A stretch of 64,000 nucleotides of DNA from Pseudomonadota bacterium (GTDB lineage: Bacteria > Pseudomonadota > Alphaproteobacteria > Micavibrionales > UBA2020): assembly GCA_021845905.1 (NCBI GenBank), contig JAJZVA010000007.1:62001-126000 (forward strand), written 5' to 3'. Positions 16,395 through 25,208 of the stretch are shown piece by piece. The notes beneath the pieces were generated by a model. The model saw only the letters and a list, made by a program, of their open reading frames with translations. It had not been told where the DNA came from and did no database searches. The first letter of the stretch is position 1; each line of letters begins with the position of its first letter. Position numbers and translations under genes: made by a program.

Positions 16395-17777
16395 TTACCG
16401 GCGCACGAACTCCGCGTTTTCGATCATCGCGGGAACGTCCGCCGCTCCGGTATAGGCCATGGCCGCCTTCAGCCCCGCGACCAGATGCTTCACCGTGTGC
16501 GCGACGGGGCCGCGATACGGCACGGAGGTGTCGACCGCGTCTTCATCGAGCGCATGCGGATCGAGCGCCGCCGAGGAAGCCGCCGACGGGCGGTGCTGCG
16601 GCTTCGCCGCCGCATTGACGACCTTGTAAACGCCGCCCTCATAGCAGACGACCTCACCCGGCGCTTCTTCCGTGCCTTCGAAAAGAGAGTCGATGATGAC
16701 CGCTTCCGCGCCAGCGCCGACGGCTTTGGCGAAAGACGACGGACTGTCGACGCCGCCGCTCGCGACCACCGGAACGCCCATCAAAACGCATTGCTCCGCG
16801 ACTTTGACGATCGCCGACAGTTGCGGCACGCCCACGCCCGCCATGCGCCGGCTCGCGGAACGGTCGCCGCCGCCGACGCCGACCATCACGGCGTCCGCAC
16901 CCGCGTCGACCACCGAGCGGGCGGCCTCCGGCGTCGCGACGTTGCCCGCCACGATCTGCACCTCGGACGTCCGCTGCTGGCGGATATGGCTGATGGTGCC
17001 GAGCACGTCGCGGCTGTGCGCGTGCGCGACGTCGATGAACAAAACGTCCAGCCCCGCGTCCGTCATCGCGGCGGCGCGGTCGATCGCGTCCTTGCCGCTA
17101 CGCACGCAGGCGCCGACGCGCAAGCGGCCGTGCTTGTCGCGCGTGGCGTCCGGGAAGCGGGCGAGCTTGTCGATATCCTTCACCGTCACCAGACCCGCGC
17201 AACGGCCTTGCGCGTCCACCACCACGATCTTCTCGATGCGGTGCTGGTGCATCAGTTTTTTGGCGGCGTCGAACTGGATGCCGGTTTGCGCGGTGATGAC
17301 GTCCTTGCTCATCAGTTCCGAGACCGGTTTGGCGTAATCCTCGAAAAAGCGGATGTCGCGCCCCGTGATGATGCCGACGACCCTCTGCGTGCCGGATTCC
17401 GCCACCGGCAGGCCGGAGACCCTGTAATTGGTCATCAAATCGACGGCTTCGGCGACGCTCGCCTCGGGAGAAATCGTGATGGGGTTCAAAACCATGCTGG
17501 CCTCGGCGCGCTTGACGCGGCGCACCTCCTCGACCTGCTTGCCCGGCGGCATGTTGTGATGGATGACGCCAAGACCGCCGAGATGCGCCATCGCGATCGC
17601 CATCGCGCTTTCGGTGACGTTGTCATGCCCCGCGGAAATGAGCGGAATATTGAGCTCGACCGTCCGCGTCAGGCGGGTCCTGGTGCTGACCGCCGCGGGC
17701 TTGACGTTGCTTTCGTTCGGCACCAGCAGGACGTCGTCGAACCCGTAAGTTGCGTTGATCTCAGCGTTCTCTTTCAT
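16395..17777 (-). CDS. guaB: IMP dehydrogenase homologue lacking the catalytic cysteine
   Basis: Homologue of IMP dehydrogenase, the enzyme oxidising IMP to XMP for GMP synthesis. It has 460 residues from the ATG at 17777, which has GGGGGA in front; a TTG at 17819 would add 14. The N-terminus (YGFDDVLLVP), two CBS domains (about 95-210) and the barrel with the NAD-site Asp (FIDVAHAHS) are present. However, the catalytic loop that normally reads GPGSICTTR reads GGGDRSASR, so cysteine is replaced by serine. The IMP-phosphate motif ADGG is ASGG, and the YxGMGS segment is YKVVNAAA. SAGHDNVTE replaces SAAMDTVTE. By family knowledge this protein should not form the thioimidate intermediate. It lies at the usual rlmE-guaB-rsmB locus. 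It may be a regulatory or repurposed paralogue; whether another guaB exists is unknown. Confidence 0.82.
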   Translation of the reverse strand: MKENAEINATYGFDDVLLVPNESNVKPAAVSTRTRLTRTVELNIPLISAGHDNVTESAMAIAMAHLGGLGVIHHNMPPGKQVEEVRRVKRAEASMVLNPITISPEASVAEAVDLMTNYRVSGLPVAESGTQRVVGIITGRDIRFFEDYAKPVSELMSKDVITAQTGIQFDAAKKLMHQHRIEKIVVVDAQGRCAGLVTVKDIDKLARFPDATRDKHGRLRVGACVRSGKDAIDRAAAMTDAGLDVLFIDVAHAHSRDVLGTISHIRQQRTSEVQIVAGNVATPEAARSVVDAGADAVMVGVGGGDRSASRRMAGVGVPQLSAIVKVAEQCVLMGVPVVASGGVDSPSSFAKAVGAGAEAVIIDSLFEGTEEAPGEVVCYEGGVYKVVNAAAKPQHRPSAASSAALDPHALDEDAVDTSVPYRGPVAHTVKHLVAGLKAAMAYTGAADVPAMIENAEFVRR

Positions 17778-17822
17778 GGCAGCTTCCCCCTTTTGCGCCG
17801 CCCCTCGAGGCGACATCAAAGT

Positions 17823-18527
17823 TTATCCCCTGAACCCCAGCGCCACAACATACATTTCCGATGAATCGGCACGGCTGGCATGGGGTTTGACGTGTTTCAC
17901 TTTGGTGAAATCGCGCTTGAGGCTATTAAGTAAATCCTTCTCCGCGCCGCCCATGAAAACCTTGGACAGAAAAACGCCGCCGGGGATCAGCACCTCGCGG
18001 GCAAATTCATAAGCCGCCTCGGCCAGCGCCATAATACGCAGGTGGTCGGTCTGCTTGTGGCCGACGGTCGGCGGCGCCATATCGCTCATCACCACGTGCG
18101 CGCGCCCGCCGATCAGCTTTTTCAAAATCTCCGGCGCGGCATCGTCCATAAAATCAAGGCAGATGAATTCCGCCCCCGGCACTTCCGGCATGTCGAGATA
18201 ATCGATGCCGACGACCTTGCCGCCGGTTTTGTCCGGCTGGACGATATCGACTGCGATCTGCGTCCATCCGCCCGGCGCGGCGCCGAGATCGACGACTTTA
18301 TGTCCTGGTTTAAGAATGCCCAGTTCTTCGTTCATTTGTATAAGTTTAAAAGCGGCGCGGCTGCGGTAGCCCTCGCTCTTCGCCGCGGCGACGTAAGGAT
18401 CGTTCAACTGCCGCTCCAGCCAGCGCGCCGAGGAAATGGAGCGCTTCTTGCGCGTCTTCACCCGCACTTTTTTCTGCGCGCCTTTTGGATTGTTTTTACG
18501 GGTGGTCGGGGGCTTTTTTTCCGTCAT
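17823..18527 (-). CDS. rlmE: 23S rRNA 2'-O-ribose U2552 methyltransferase
   Basis: RlmE (FtsJ/RrmJ) methylates U2552 in the ribosomal A loop. It has 234 residues, with a basic N-terminal extension (KKVRVKTRKKRS). The SAM loop is VVDLGAAPGGWTQIAVD. The K-D-K-E catalytic set is visible: Lys in YRSRAAFKL, Asp in VMSDMAPP, Lys in FLSKVF and Glu in SSEMYVV. It is read leftward, 45 bp upstream of guaB, and 21 bp downstream of the metallopeptidase-like gene, so all may share a transcript. Confidence 0.97.
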   Translation of the reverse strand: MTEKKPPTTRKNNPKGAQKKVRVKTRKKRSISSARWLERQLNDPYVAAAKSEGYRSRAAFKLIQMNEELGILKPGHKVVDLGAAPGGWTQIAVDIVQPDKTGGKVVGIDYLDMPEVPGAEFICLDFMDDAAPEILKKLIGGRAHVVMSDMAPPTVGHKQTDHLRIMALAEAAYEFAREVLIPGGVFLSKVFMGGAEKDLLNSLKRDFTKVKHVKPHASRADSSEMYVVALGFRG

Positions 18528-18548
18528 ATACGGATATTACGGTATTTT

Positions 18549-19526
18549 TTAGAGCTTGGGAACGATGATGATGCCCGGTTGCGGGTTTTTGAATTCAGCG
18601 GCGCGGGCTTCGACGGCCTGACGCAACGCCGCCCATTCCGCCCCTTCGGGCTTGGGCATGCGCTCGCCGTCCTGTCCGATATCGCCCTCCAGCACAGCGT
18701 TCAATATCGTCTTGCCCCATTTGTATTGTTCGGGGATTTTCGTCTCCAGCAACACATCTCCCAGCGCGCGCACCGGCGCGAAATCACGGATCCACAGACT
18801 GCGCGCGTTCAGGCCCAGCGCATAAAAAGCATCCGCCATAAAACCGACCATCTGCGGTTTCTCGCCGTATTTTTCGGCATATTCCACCGCGCGGGCGACG
18901 GTTTGTTGCGGAGACAGCGCGGAAAAATCGACCGTTTTCGCATCGGCGATGATTCTTTCCACCACCGGCAGGGTGAAGTGGCTGGCGTTTTCGCAAAAAA
19001 GCATCTCCACAGCCCGCATGGCAGGCAGGTTTTTGATCTCTGAATCCGCGCCAAAACGCTGAATAAGACGAATAGCCGCATAAGCATCCGCAATATATTC
19101 TTTTTCCAGTTCCGCGCCCTTGTTGGATCCGCCGGGGCAGACCATATGCCCTATTTCATGATTGAAACAAAAAAAGTTAACGACATCCTGAGACGCGGAA
19201 CACCCCAGCGGCCTGACGTTTTTTTTATTACACGGCAATTTCAGCAGAACGTAATCATAGCCTTCAGAGACACAACGCAAAGCCTGGCTGAAACCGCTCT
19301 TTTGTACCTGCCCCACAGTGGCGCAAAGGGCGGGATTGTGCCCGAGCAATTCCGCCACCTCGTCCACGTCGTCCTCGTCGCCGCGGCAGATTATTGTTTC
19401 CTCTCCCGCTTCGAGGAAGAAAAGCGTCTTTTTCCGCTCCGGATGGTCGCGGTAAAACGCCGCGACTTCGCGGTCATAATCGAACACATATTTATCGGCG
19501 GCGGTTTTGAAAGCGTGGGATGCCAT
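18549..19526 (-). CDS. putative zinc metallopeptidase, HExxH family of unknown function (paralogue of 5327-6334)
   Basis: An unrecognised 325-residue protein with FCFNHEIGHMV (HExxH at about 123-127) and, 16 residues on, EKEYIADAYAAIRLIQRFG, giving a likely third ligand and ExxxD motif. It aligns over most of its length with the protein at 5327-6334, including the start (KYVFDYDREVAAFYRDHPER) and the region after the active site (HFTLPVVERIIADAKTVDFSALSPQQTVARAVEYAEKY). No export signal or membrane helix is seen. The C-terminal part (residues 230-325) is more divergent. The gene lies just upstream of rlmE in the same direction. The two copies suggest a lineage-specific family; substrate and role are unknown. 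Confidence 0.8.
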   Translation of the reverse strand: MASHAFKTAADKYVFDYDREVAAFYRDHPERKKTLFFLEAGEETIICRGDEDDVDEVAELLGHNPALCATVGQVQKSGFSQALRCVSEGYDYVLLKLPCNKKNVRPLGCSASQDVVNFFCFNHEIGHMVCPGGSNKGAELEKEYIADAYAAIRLIQRFGADSEIKNLPAMRAVEMLFCENASHFTLPVVERIIADAKTVDFSALSPQQTVARAVEYAEKYGEKPQMVGFMADAFYALGLNARSLWIRDFAPVRALGDVLLETKIPEQYKWGKTILNAVLEGDIGQDGERMPKPEGAEWAALRQAVEARAAEFKNPQPGIIIVPKL

Positions 19527-19655
19527 TTTCGCTCCTGTTTTTTGAATTTACATATTATTACAAAATACAGGGGGAGTCAACCCCCAATCGATGGACTTGG
19601 CGCAACTGCCGTGATAGCAAAACAGACGCTCAATCGGTTTCATGGATCAAACCAC

Positions 19656-20258
19656 ATGCCGGATTTTTCATTCGAAGATAAATATGACGTTCCCGTTTGC
19701 GGCATCGACGAAGTGGGACGCGGGCCGCTCGCCGGGCCGGTTGTCGCCGCTGCCGTCGTCATTCACCGTGACCGCGCCCCTGCGGATGTTTTGAGCCAGA
19801 TCAACGACAGCAAAAAGCTCACGGCTAAAAAAAGACTCTATTTATTCAATAAGATATATGAATTTTCGGATGTATCGGTTGCGGAATGCTGCGTCGAGGA
19901 AATAGATAAAATCAATATCTTGCAGGCCTCCCTGAAAGCGATGCAGAAGGCCTATCAAGGCCTCGGCGCGCGCCCTGCCATCGCTTTAGTCGATGGAAAT
20001 AAAGCGCCCAAACTGCATTGCGAAGTTGAGACAATCGTTCAGGGCGACGCGAAAAGCCTTTCTATCGCCGCGGCCTCGATCATCGCCAAGCATTACCGTG
20101 ACGAGCTCATGATCCGCATCGCCAATGATTTTCCACACTACGGCTGGGAGCGCAATGCGGGCTATGGCACCGCACAACATCTGAAAGCGCTGGAAATACA
20201 TGGCGTTACCGTCCATCACCGGCGCAGTTTCGCCCCCGTCCTTAAGCGATTGGTTCAA

Positions 20259-20279
<21 letters not shown>
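19656..20279 (+). CDS. rnhB: ribonuclease HII
   Basis: RNase HII removes ribonucleotides and RNA primers from RNA-DNA hybrids. From the ATG at 19656 (MPDFSFEDKYDVPVCG) it has 207 residues. The metal-binding acidic residues lie in GIDEVGRGPLAGPV (Asp and Glu), IALVDGN (Asp), and in the KHYRDELM helix. SIAAASIIAKHYRD and YGWERNAGYGTAQH are typical of the family. The open frame extends far upstream but that part is antisense to the preceding gene and is not conserved. ccrM follows 53 bp downstream, a pairing common in alphaproteobacteria. Confidence 0.96.
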
Positions 20280-21475
<1,196 letters not shown>

Positions 21476-21498
21476 CGCCGCGATACGCGAGGAAAGAG

Positions 21499-22239
21499 CT
21501 ATCGTATCACGATCGCCTGACCGACCGGCTCCGTCAGTTGACTGTCGAGGAAGAAGTCGACAGAGACAACCTTCCCCGTCAGCACCATTTGCACATAGTT
21601 GTCGGCGGACACGTTGACGCCTTTTTCCGCGCCGGTCACGAGAACGCGTATCCGCGCGTAAACCTTCCGCTTTTTGTCGCGCCCCTCCACCATGCGCGCC
21701 ATGATTTTGGCGACGTCTTTCTCCGGCAAACTGAAGCCTTTGATCGTCAGCGGATTAGCCGTCTTCAACGTCACGCCCGCCGTGAAAATCAGGTTGCGCC
21801 CTCTCAAGCACGGCGACGACGCCGAAGGCTGTCCGGAAAGGCTTAAATAGCCGACATTTTCAAAACTCTGACGCGACGCGATGGGGAAATACTGTTTTTT
21901 GAAATCGTAATGCCCGATATCGAAGGGGATCACCACCTGATAGCGAACCCTGTAATATTCTTTTTGCTTGAGGAAACGCGCGACGATCTTCTCCCTGAAC
22001 TGCTTCCACAGCATGTCATTGCTGAATTCTTTTTCGTAGATGCTGCAATAGACGATCTTGCCGTAAAGATCGGTGACTTTGGGATCGGTGATATCGAGGC
22101 CTTTCAACGCGACGAACGTCTGGACAAGCTCCTTGAACGTCGGCCAGGCGTAGCCCTCGCCGGGAAGTCCGGCAAACGACGGACGCGCCGAAGCCAGCAA
22201 AAATACAGCCGCAAAAAGAGCCAGAATCCATCGTTTCAT
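21499..22239 (-). CDS. secreted protein of unknown function
   Basis: A 246-residue protein starting at the ATG at 22239, with AAGGGA eight bases before. The N-terminus MKRWILALFAAVFLLASARPSFA is a clear Sec signal peptide with cleavage after SFA. The mature protein has a helical start (FKELVQTFVALKGLDITDPK), a cysteine in VYCSIYEKEF and one in SPCLRGRN, then a beta-rich tail ending FFLDSQLTEPVGQAIVIR. I do not recognise a family. It lies 53 bp downstream of mutY in the same direction, without shared function evident. A longer in-frame start upstream would overlap mutY and put the signal peptide inside the protein. Confidence 0.75.
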   Translation of the reverse strand: MKRWILALFAAVFLLASARPSFAGLPGEGYAWPTFKELVQTFVALKGLDITDPKVTDLYGKIVYCSIYEKEFSNDMLWKQFREKIVARFLKQKEYYRVRYQVVIPFDIGHYDFKKQYFPIASRQSFENVGYLSLSGQPSASSPCLRGRNLIFTAGVTLKTANPLTIKGFSLPEKDVAKIMARMVEGRDKKRKVYARIRVLVTGAEKGVNVSADNYVQMVLTGKVVSVDFFLDSQLTEPVGQAIVIR

Positions 22240-22292
22240 TTTTCTTCCCTTAACGTTTGAAGCCTGCATTTTACGGGCAAACGCCGCCGCGC

Positions 22293-23348
22293 TCAAGCGG
22301 TCTTTGAATGGAGGCACATCTTGACGACCTTGCGCATCAGCGACGGCAGGGCATAGTTTTCAAGATCTCCGGCGGAAACGAACCTTGCCTTGCCGGGCTT
22401 GAATGCCGCGCCCGCACGCGCCGTCCATATTTCCAAAAGAAGATCGAAGTGCGTGAAACTGTGGCGCACGTCCGCGCCGAGGCGCTTGAAACGCAAACGT
22501 TTGTCATGGTTTTTCCGCCGCGCTTTCGCATCATTCGTCCAGTCCGTCGTCGGCAACTGGTAAAGCCCTTCATAAAGGCCCTTGCCCGCGCGCTTTTCGA
22601 TCAGGAACTCCCCGGATTTGTTTTCGATCCAGAACACGCGCCCGTAGCGCACCGGCTTTTGCTTTTTGCGGGCCTTGCGCGGCAGATCTTCTGCGATGCC
22701 GAGACGATGCGCGGCACAGGACTTTTGCCACGGGCAGGAAGCGCATTTGGGCTTCTTCGGCGTGCAGACGGTCGCGCCGAGCTCCATGAAGCCTTGCGTG
22801 AAATCACTCGAGCGCGGATTGTCCTTTGCGAGGCGCGCCGCCTGTGCGCGGATGTTATCTTTTGATTGCGGCAACGGCTCTTCAATTGCGAAAAACCGGC
22901 TGACCACGCGCTCGACATTGCCGTCGACGGCGACGGCGGGACGGTTGAACGCGATCGAAGAAATCGCCGCCGCCGTGTAAGGCCCGATGCCGGGCAGCTT
23001 GATCAGGTCTTCTTCCGTGTCGGGGAATTTTCCGCCGAACTCCTTCACGACGGCTCCGGCGCATTTGTGCAAATTCCGCGCGCGCGCATAATAGCCCAGC
23101 CCCGCCCATGCCGCCAGAACATCGTCCAGACCGGCGGCGGCGAGTTTTTCAACCGTCGGCCATTTTTTGACGAATTTCAAAAAGTAAGGCCCGACCGCCG
23201 CGACCGTGGTTTGCTGCAACATGATCTCGGACAGCCAGACATGATAAGGATCGGGCGTCTTGCCCTTGGCCGCGCGCCACGGCATCACGCGCCGGTGCGC
23301 GTCGAACCACGCGAGGAGCTGTTTTTGGAGATGCGCTTTCTTATTCAT
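22293..23348 (-). CDS. mutY: A/G-specific adenine glycosylase
   Basis: MutY removes adenine mispaired with 8-oxoguanine. It has 351 residues. The helix-hairpin-helix motif is LPGIGPYTAAAISSIAF; the catalytic glutamate is in LSEIMLQQTTV and the catalytic aspartate in VAVDGNVERV. The [4Fe-4S] cluster ligands fit C-x6-C-x2-C-x5-C in CTPKKPKCASCPWQKSC. The C-terminal 8-oxoG-recognising NUDIX-like domain is present (GRVFWIENKSGEFLIEKRAGKGLYEGLYQLP). It starts at ATG 23348. The DUF721 gene that commonly sits beside it is found on the opposite strand, separated by a glycine-rich gene. Confidence 0.97.
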   Translation of the reverse strand: MNKKAHLQKQLLAWFDAHRRVMPWRAAKGKTPDPYHVWLSEIMLQQTTVAAVGPYFLKFVKKWPTVEKLAAAGLDDVLAAWAGLGYYARARNLHKCAGAVVKEFGGKFPDTEEDLIKLPGIGPYTAAAISSIAFNRPAVAVDGNVERVVSRFFAIEEPLPQSKDNIRAQAARLAKDNPRSSDFTQGFMELGATVCTPKKPKCASCPWQKSCAAHRLGIAEDLPRKARKKQKPVRYGRVFWIENKSGEFLIEKRAGKGLYEGLYQLPTTDWTNDAKARRKNHDKRLRFKRLGADVRHSFTHFDLLLEIWTARAGAAFKPGKARFVSAGDLENYALPSLMRKVVKMCLHSKTA

Positions 23349-23519
23349 CTAACATTTTAAAAAATATGGGTTTTTTGTATTTTAAGCGAATTCAGCACGG
23401 GTTTGCCAAATAAAAATATCATTTTTTCATAAAAATAATTGATATATTAAATTTACGTAACTATAATAAATTTAAACTTTGAGGGATAAACGTTTTTAAA
23501 AATATACAGGGAGGAAATC
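23349..23519. other. AT-rich intergenic region upstream of the glycine-rich gene
   Basis: 171 bp, much richer in A+T than the neighbouring genes. It separates divergent mutY from the glycine-rich gene. Several TATAAT/TTTAAA-like words occur, but none forms a well-spaced promoter pair by eye. The composition fits DNA of foreign origin. Confidence 0.4.
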
Positions 23520-23831
23520 ATGAAGTTAGATTTAGCTAATATATCAGACACGTTAGAGCGCAACCAAACTATTGTAAAAGTGGCCAGTTTTCTTGATACG
23601 GTTAAATATGGCGGTTTCATTGGCGGCATCGTCGCACTGTGCAGCGTTCCCCATTTCGGCATAGGCCTCGCCGCACTGGCAGGTGCAGGCACAGCTTTAG
23701 GAGCATATGTAGGTTCCGCAATTGCTGGCTATAGTTCTCTGCTTGTAGGCGGAATAACAGGCAGCGCTTTAAGTCTGTTGCGCAAAGGTAGAAGCCTTGA
23801 AAAAACAGTGACGTGGGGGCAACCGGTCTAA
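23520..23831 (+). CDS. glycine-rich membrane-like protein, N-terminal part (probable frameshift)
   Basis: A 103-residue open frame with a strong GGAGG ribosome site before the ATG at 23520. It begins MKLDLANISDTLERNQTIVK and contains Gly/Ala-rich hydrophobic stretches (FIGGIVALCSVPHFGIGLAAL, GTALGAYVGSAIAGYSSLLV), likely membrane-inserting glycine-zipper-like helices. It ends SLEKTVTWGQPV. Right where it ends, the -1 frame continues with the same character (23813-24037), so one protein of about 170 residues is probably broken by a single-base shift near the A6 run at 23801-23806. The flanking DNA is AT-rich compared with neighbours. I know no homologue. Confidence 0.55.
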   Translation: MKLDLANISDTLERNQTIVKVASFLDTVKYGGFIGGIVALCSVPHFGIGLAALAGAGTALGAYVGSAIAGYSSLLVGGITGSALSLLRKGRSLEKTVTWGQPV

Positions 23832-24037
23832 CCTATCTTGGCTTGGCAGGGGGCGTGACAGGCGGTGTTATTGGCTCCATTAAAGGATACGAAATGGCGG
23901 TTCCTGCCCTTCAAAGTCTGGAATGTTCAAACATTTTCAACAAACAAGCCTGCGCGAACTTTAGTAACAAAACAAAAACCATGCGCTACGAGAAGAGCAC
24001 AAATACCCTTCATGTCGCGCCCAAGCCTATGGCTTAA
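23813..24037 (+). pseudogene. C-terminal part of the frameshifted glycine-rich gene
   Basis: In the -1 frame relative to 23520-23831, the sequence reads on as VGATGLTYLGLAGGVTGGVIG, then YEMAVPALQSLECSNIF and a polar tail ending HVAPKPMA. A shift after GAA AAA gives EKNSDVGATGLTYLG, joining both parts smoothly. An independent start at the GTG at 23813 would overlap the upstream frame and has no ribosome site. The gene may be a pseudogene, a programmed shift, or a sequencing error in a homopolymer. It is followed by a good terminator at 24054-24090. Confidence 0.5.
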
Positions 24038-24053
24038 ATCAAAAAAGCTAAAT

Positions 24054-24090
24054 AAAAAAGCGTCGGCTCCGCAAAGCCGGCGCTTTTTTA
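24054..24090 (+). terminator. intrinsic terminator after the glycine-rich gene
   Basis: AGCGTCGGCT (24059-24068) pairs with AGCCGGCGCT (24075-24084) around a CCGCAA loop with one G-T pair, followed by TTTTTT. A run of A precedes the stem, so it could also act on the opposite strand. Confidence 0.85.
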
Positions 24091-24141
24091 TTTGATAAGA
24101 CACTGTGGACAATTGCAGGCAACAACAGATACTCTCGCCAA

Positions 24142-24615
24142 ATGTCAAAGCCGCGCCCGATCGCCAATCTCGTTCCCGCCCTGACCAAGGACATCCTTGG
24201 CAAAAAGGGCATGCTGTTCGGCAAAATGCTCGCCGAGTGGCGGCACATTGCGGGCGAGGACATCGCCGCCAATACCATGCCGCTGGATCTGAAATACGCC
24301 AAAAAACTCGACCAGAAGAGTCAGGCGGTGTTGCACCTCGCCGTGCGCAGCGCCTATGCGCTGGAGCTGAGCTATCAAAAATCCCTGCTGATCGAGCGGC
24401 TCAACGTCTTTTTCGGATACCCTGCCGTCAAAGACATCAAAATGGTGCAGCAGACAAATATTACGTCAAATAAAAAACCCGCGCCGGTCAAAAACCGCCC
24501 CCTCAGCCTGCCGGAAGAGCAGGCTCTGGACGAAATGGTGCGCCCCATTCAAGAAAACGATTTACAAATCGCGCTAAAAAATCTAGGAAAAGCAATCACC
24601 TCGCGTAAATCGTAA
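24142..24615 (+). CDS. DUF721 (DciA-like) family protein
   Basis: A 157-residue DUF721 protein. The domain spans about residues 5-110: LVPALTKDILGKKGMLFGKMLAEWRHIAGEDIAANTMPLDLKY, then AVLHLAVRSAYALELSYQKSLLIERLNVFFGY, the conserved KH-like part. DUF721 includes DciA, a loader of the replicative helicase, and the gene is often beside mutY in alphaproteobacteria. The start ATG at 24142 has no strong ribosome site. The C-terminus (LSLPEEQALDEMVRPIQENDLQIALKNLGKAI) is a conserved helical tail in relatives. A helicase-loading role is inferred by family only. Confidence 0.85.
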   Translation: MSKPRPIANLVPALTKDILGKKGMLFGKMLAEWRHIAGEDIAANTMPLDLKYAKKLDQKSQAVLHLAVRSAYALELSYQKSLLIERLNVFFGYPAVKDIKMVQQTNITSNKKPAPVKNRPLSLPEEQALDEMVRPIQENDLQIALKNLGKAITSRKS

Positions 24616-24635
24616 AGCATCAGAAAGCTTAGAAC

Positions 24636-25202
24636 ATGAAAGTCGCAGCTAACACCCTCCGCAAAGGCCACGTGGTCGAATACAACAACAAGCTCTGGAT
24701 CGTGATGGAAAACGAACTCCGTTCCCCGGGCAAAGGCGCCGCCGTGGCGCAGGTCGTCATGCGCGACATCGTCGCCGGCAACAAGATGGACATCCGCTTC
24801 GCCACGCAGGACATGGTCGAGCGCGTGCGCATCGACGAGGAAGAGCTCCAGTTCCTCTTCGCCAACGGCGACGAGTATACCTTCATGAACACGCAGAACT
24901 ACGAGCAGGTCGCGCTCAACAAGGAGCTGATCGGCGATCAGGCGGCCTTTTTGCAGGACGGCATGCTCTGCAAGGCGCAGGTCAACGACGGCAAGGTGCT
25001 CTCCATCGAGCTGCCCGAAACCGTGACGATGAACATCGTCGAGGCAGATCCGGTGGTCAAGGGCCAGACGGCGTCCTCGTCTTACAAACCCGCGGTGCTG
25101 GAAAACGGCGTGCGCGTCCTCGTGCCGCCGCACATCGAAGCGGGCATCCGCATCGTCGTGCGCACGGCGGATTCCACTTACGTCGAACGCGCGAAGGATT
25201 AA
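24636..25202 (+). CDS. efp: elongation factor P
   Basis: EF-P helps ribosomes stalled at polyproline. It has 188 residues, the usual length, with three beta-barrel domains. The modified-lysine loop is SPGKGAAV, with Lys at about residue 33, so an EpmA-type (beta-lysyl) modification is plausible. Other family segments are NKLWIVMENE, GDEYTFMNTQNYEQVAL and the C-terminal GVRVLVPPHIEAGIRIVVRTADSTYVERAKD. suhB follows six bases downstream, the standard efp-suhB order. Confidence 0.97.
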   Translation: MKVAANTLRKGHVVEYNNKLWIVMENELRSPGKGAAVAQVVMRDIVAGNKMDIRFATQDMVERVRIDEEELQFLFANGDEYTFMNTQNYEQVALNKELIGDQAAFLQDGMLCKAQVNDGKVLSIELPETVTMNIVEADPVVKGQTASSSYKPAVLENGVRVLVPPHIEAGIRIVVRTADSTYVERAKD

Positions 25203-25208
25203 GCAACG

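Noticed and set aside
19146-19655. A 170-residue N-terminal extension of RNase HII
   Set aside because: This part is antisense to the metallopeptidase-like gene, and family length and motifs fit the ATG at 19656.
23801-23812. Programmed -1 frameshift site
   Set aside because: The A-rich heptamer is out of phase with the classical slippery pattern (0-frame is GAA AAA ACA). I keep the shift as an observation but do not call it programmed.
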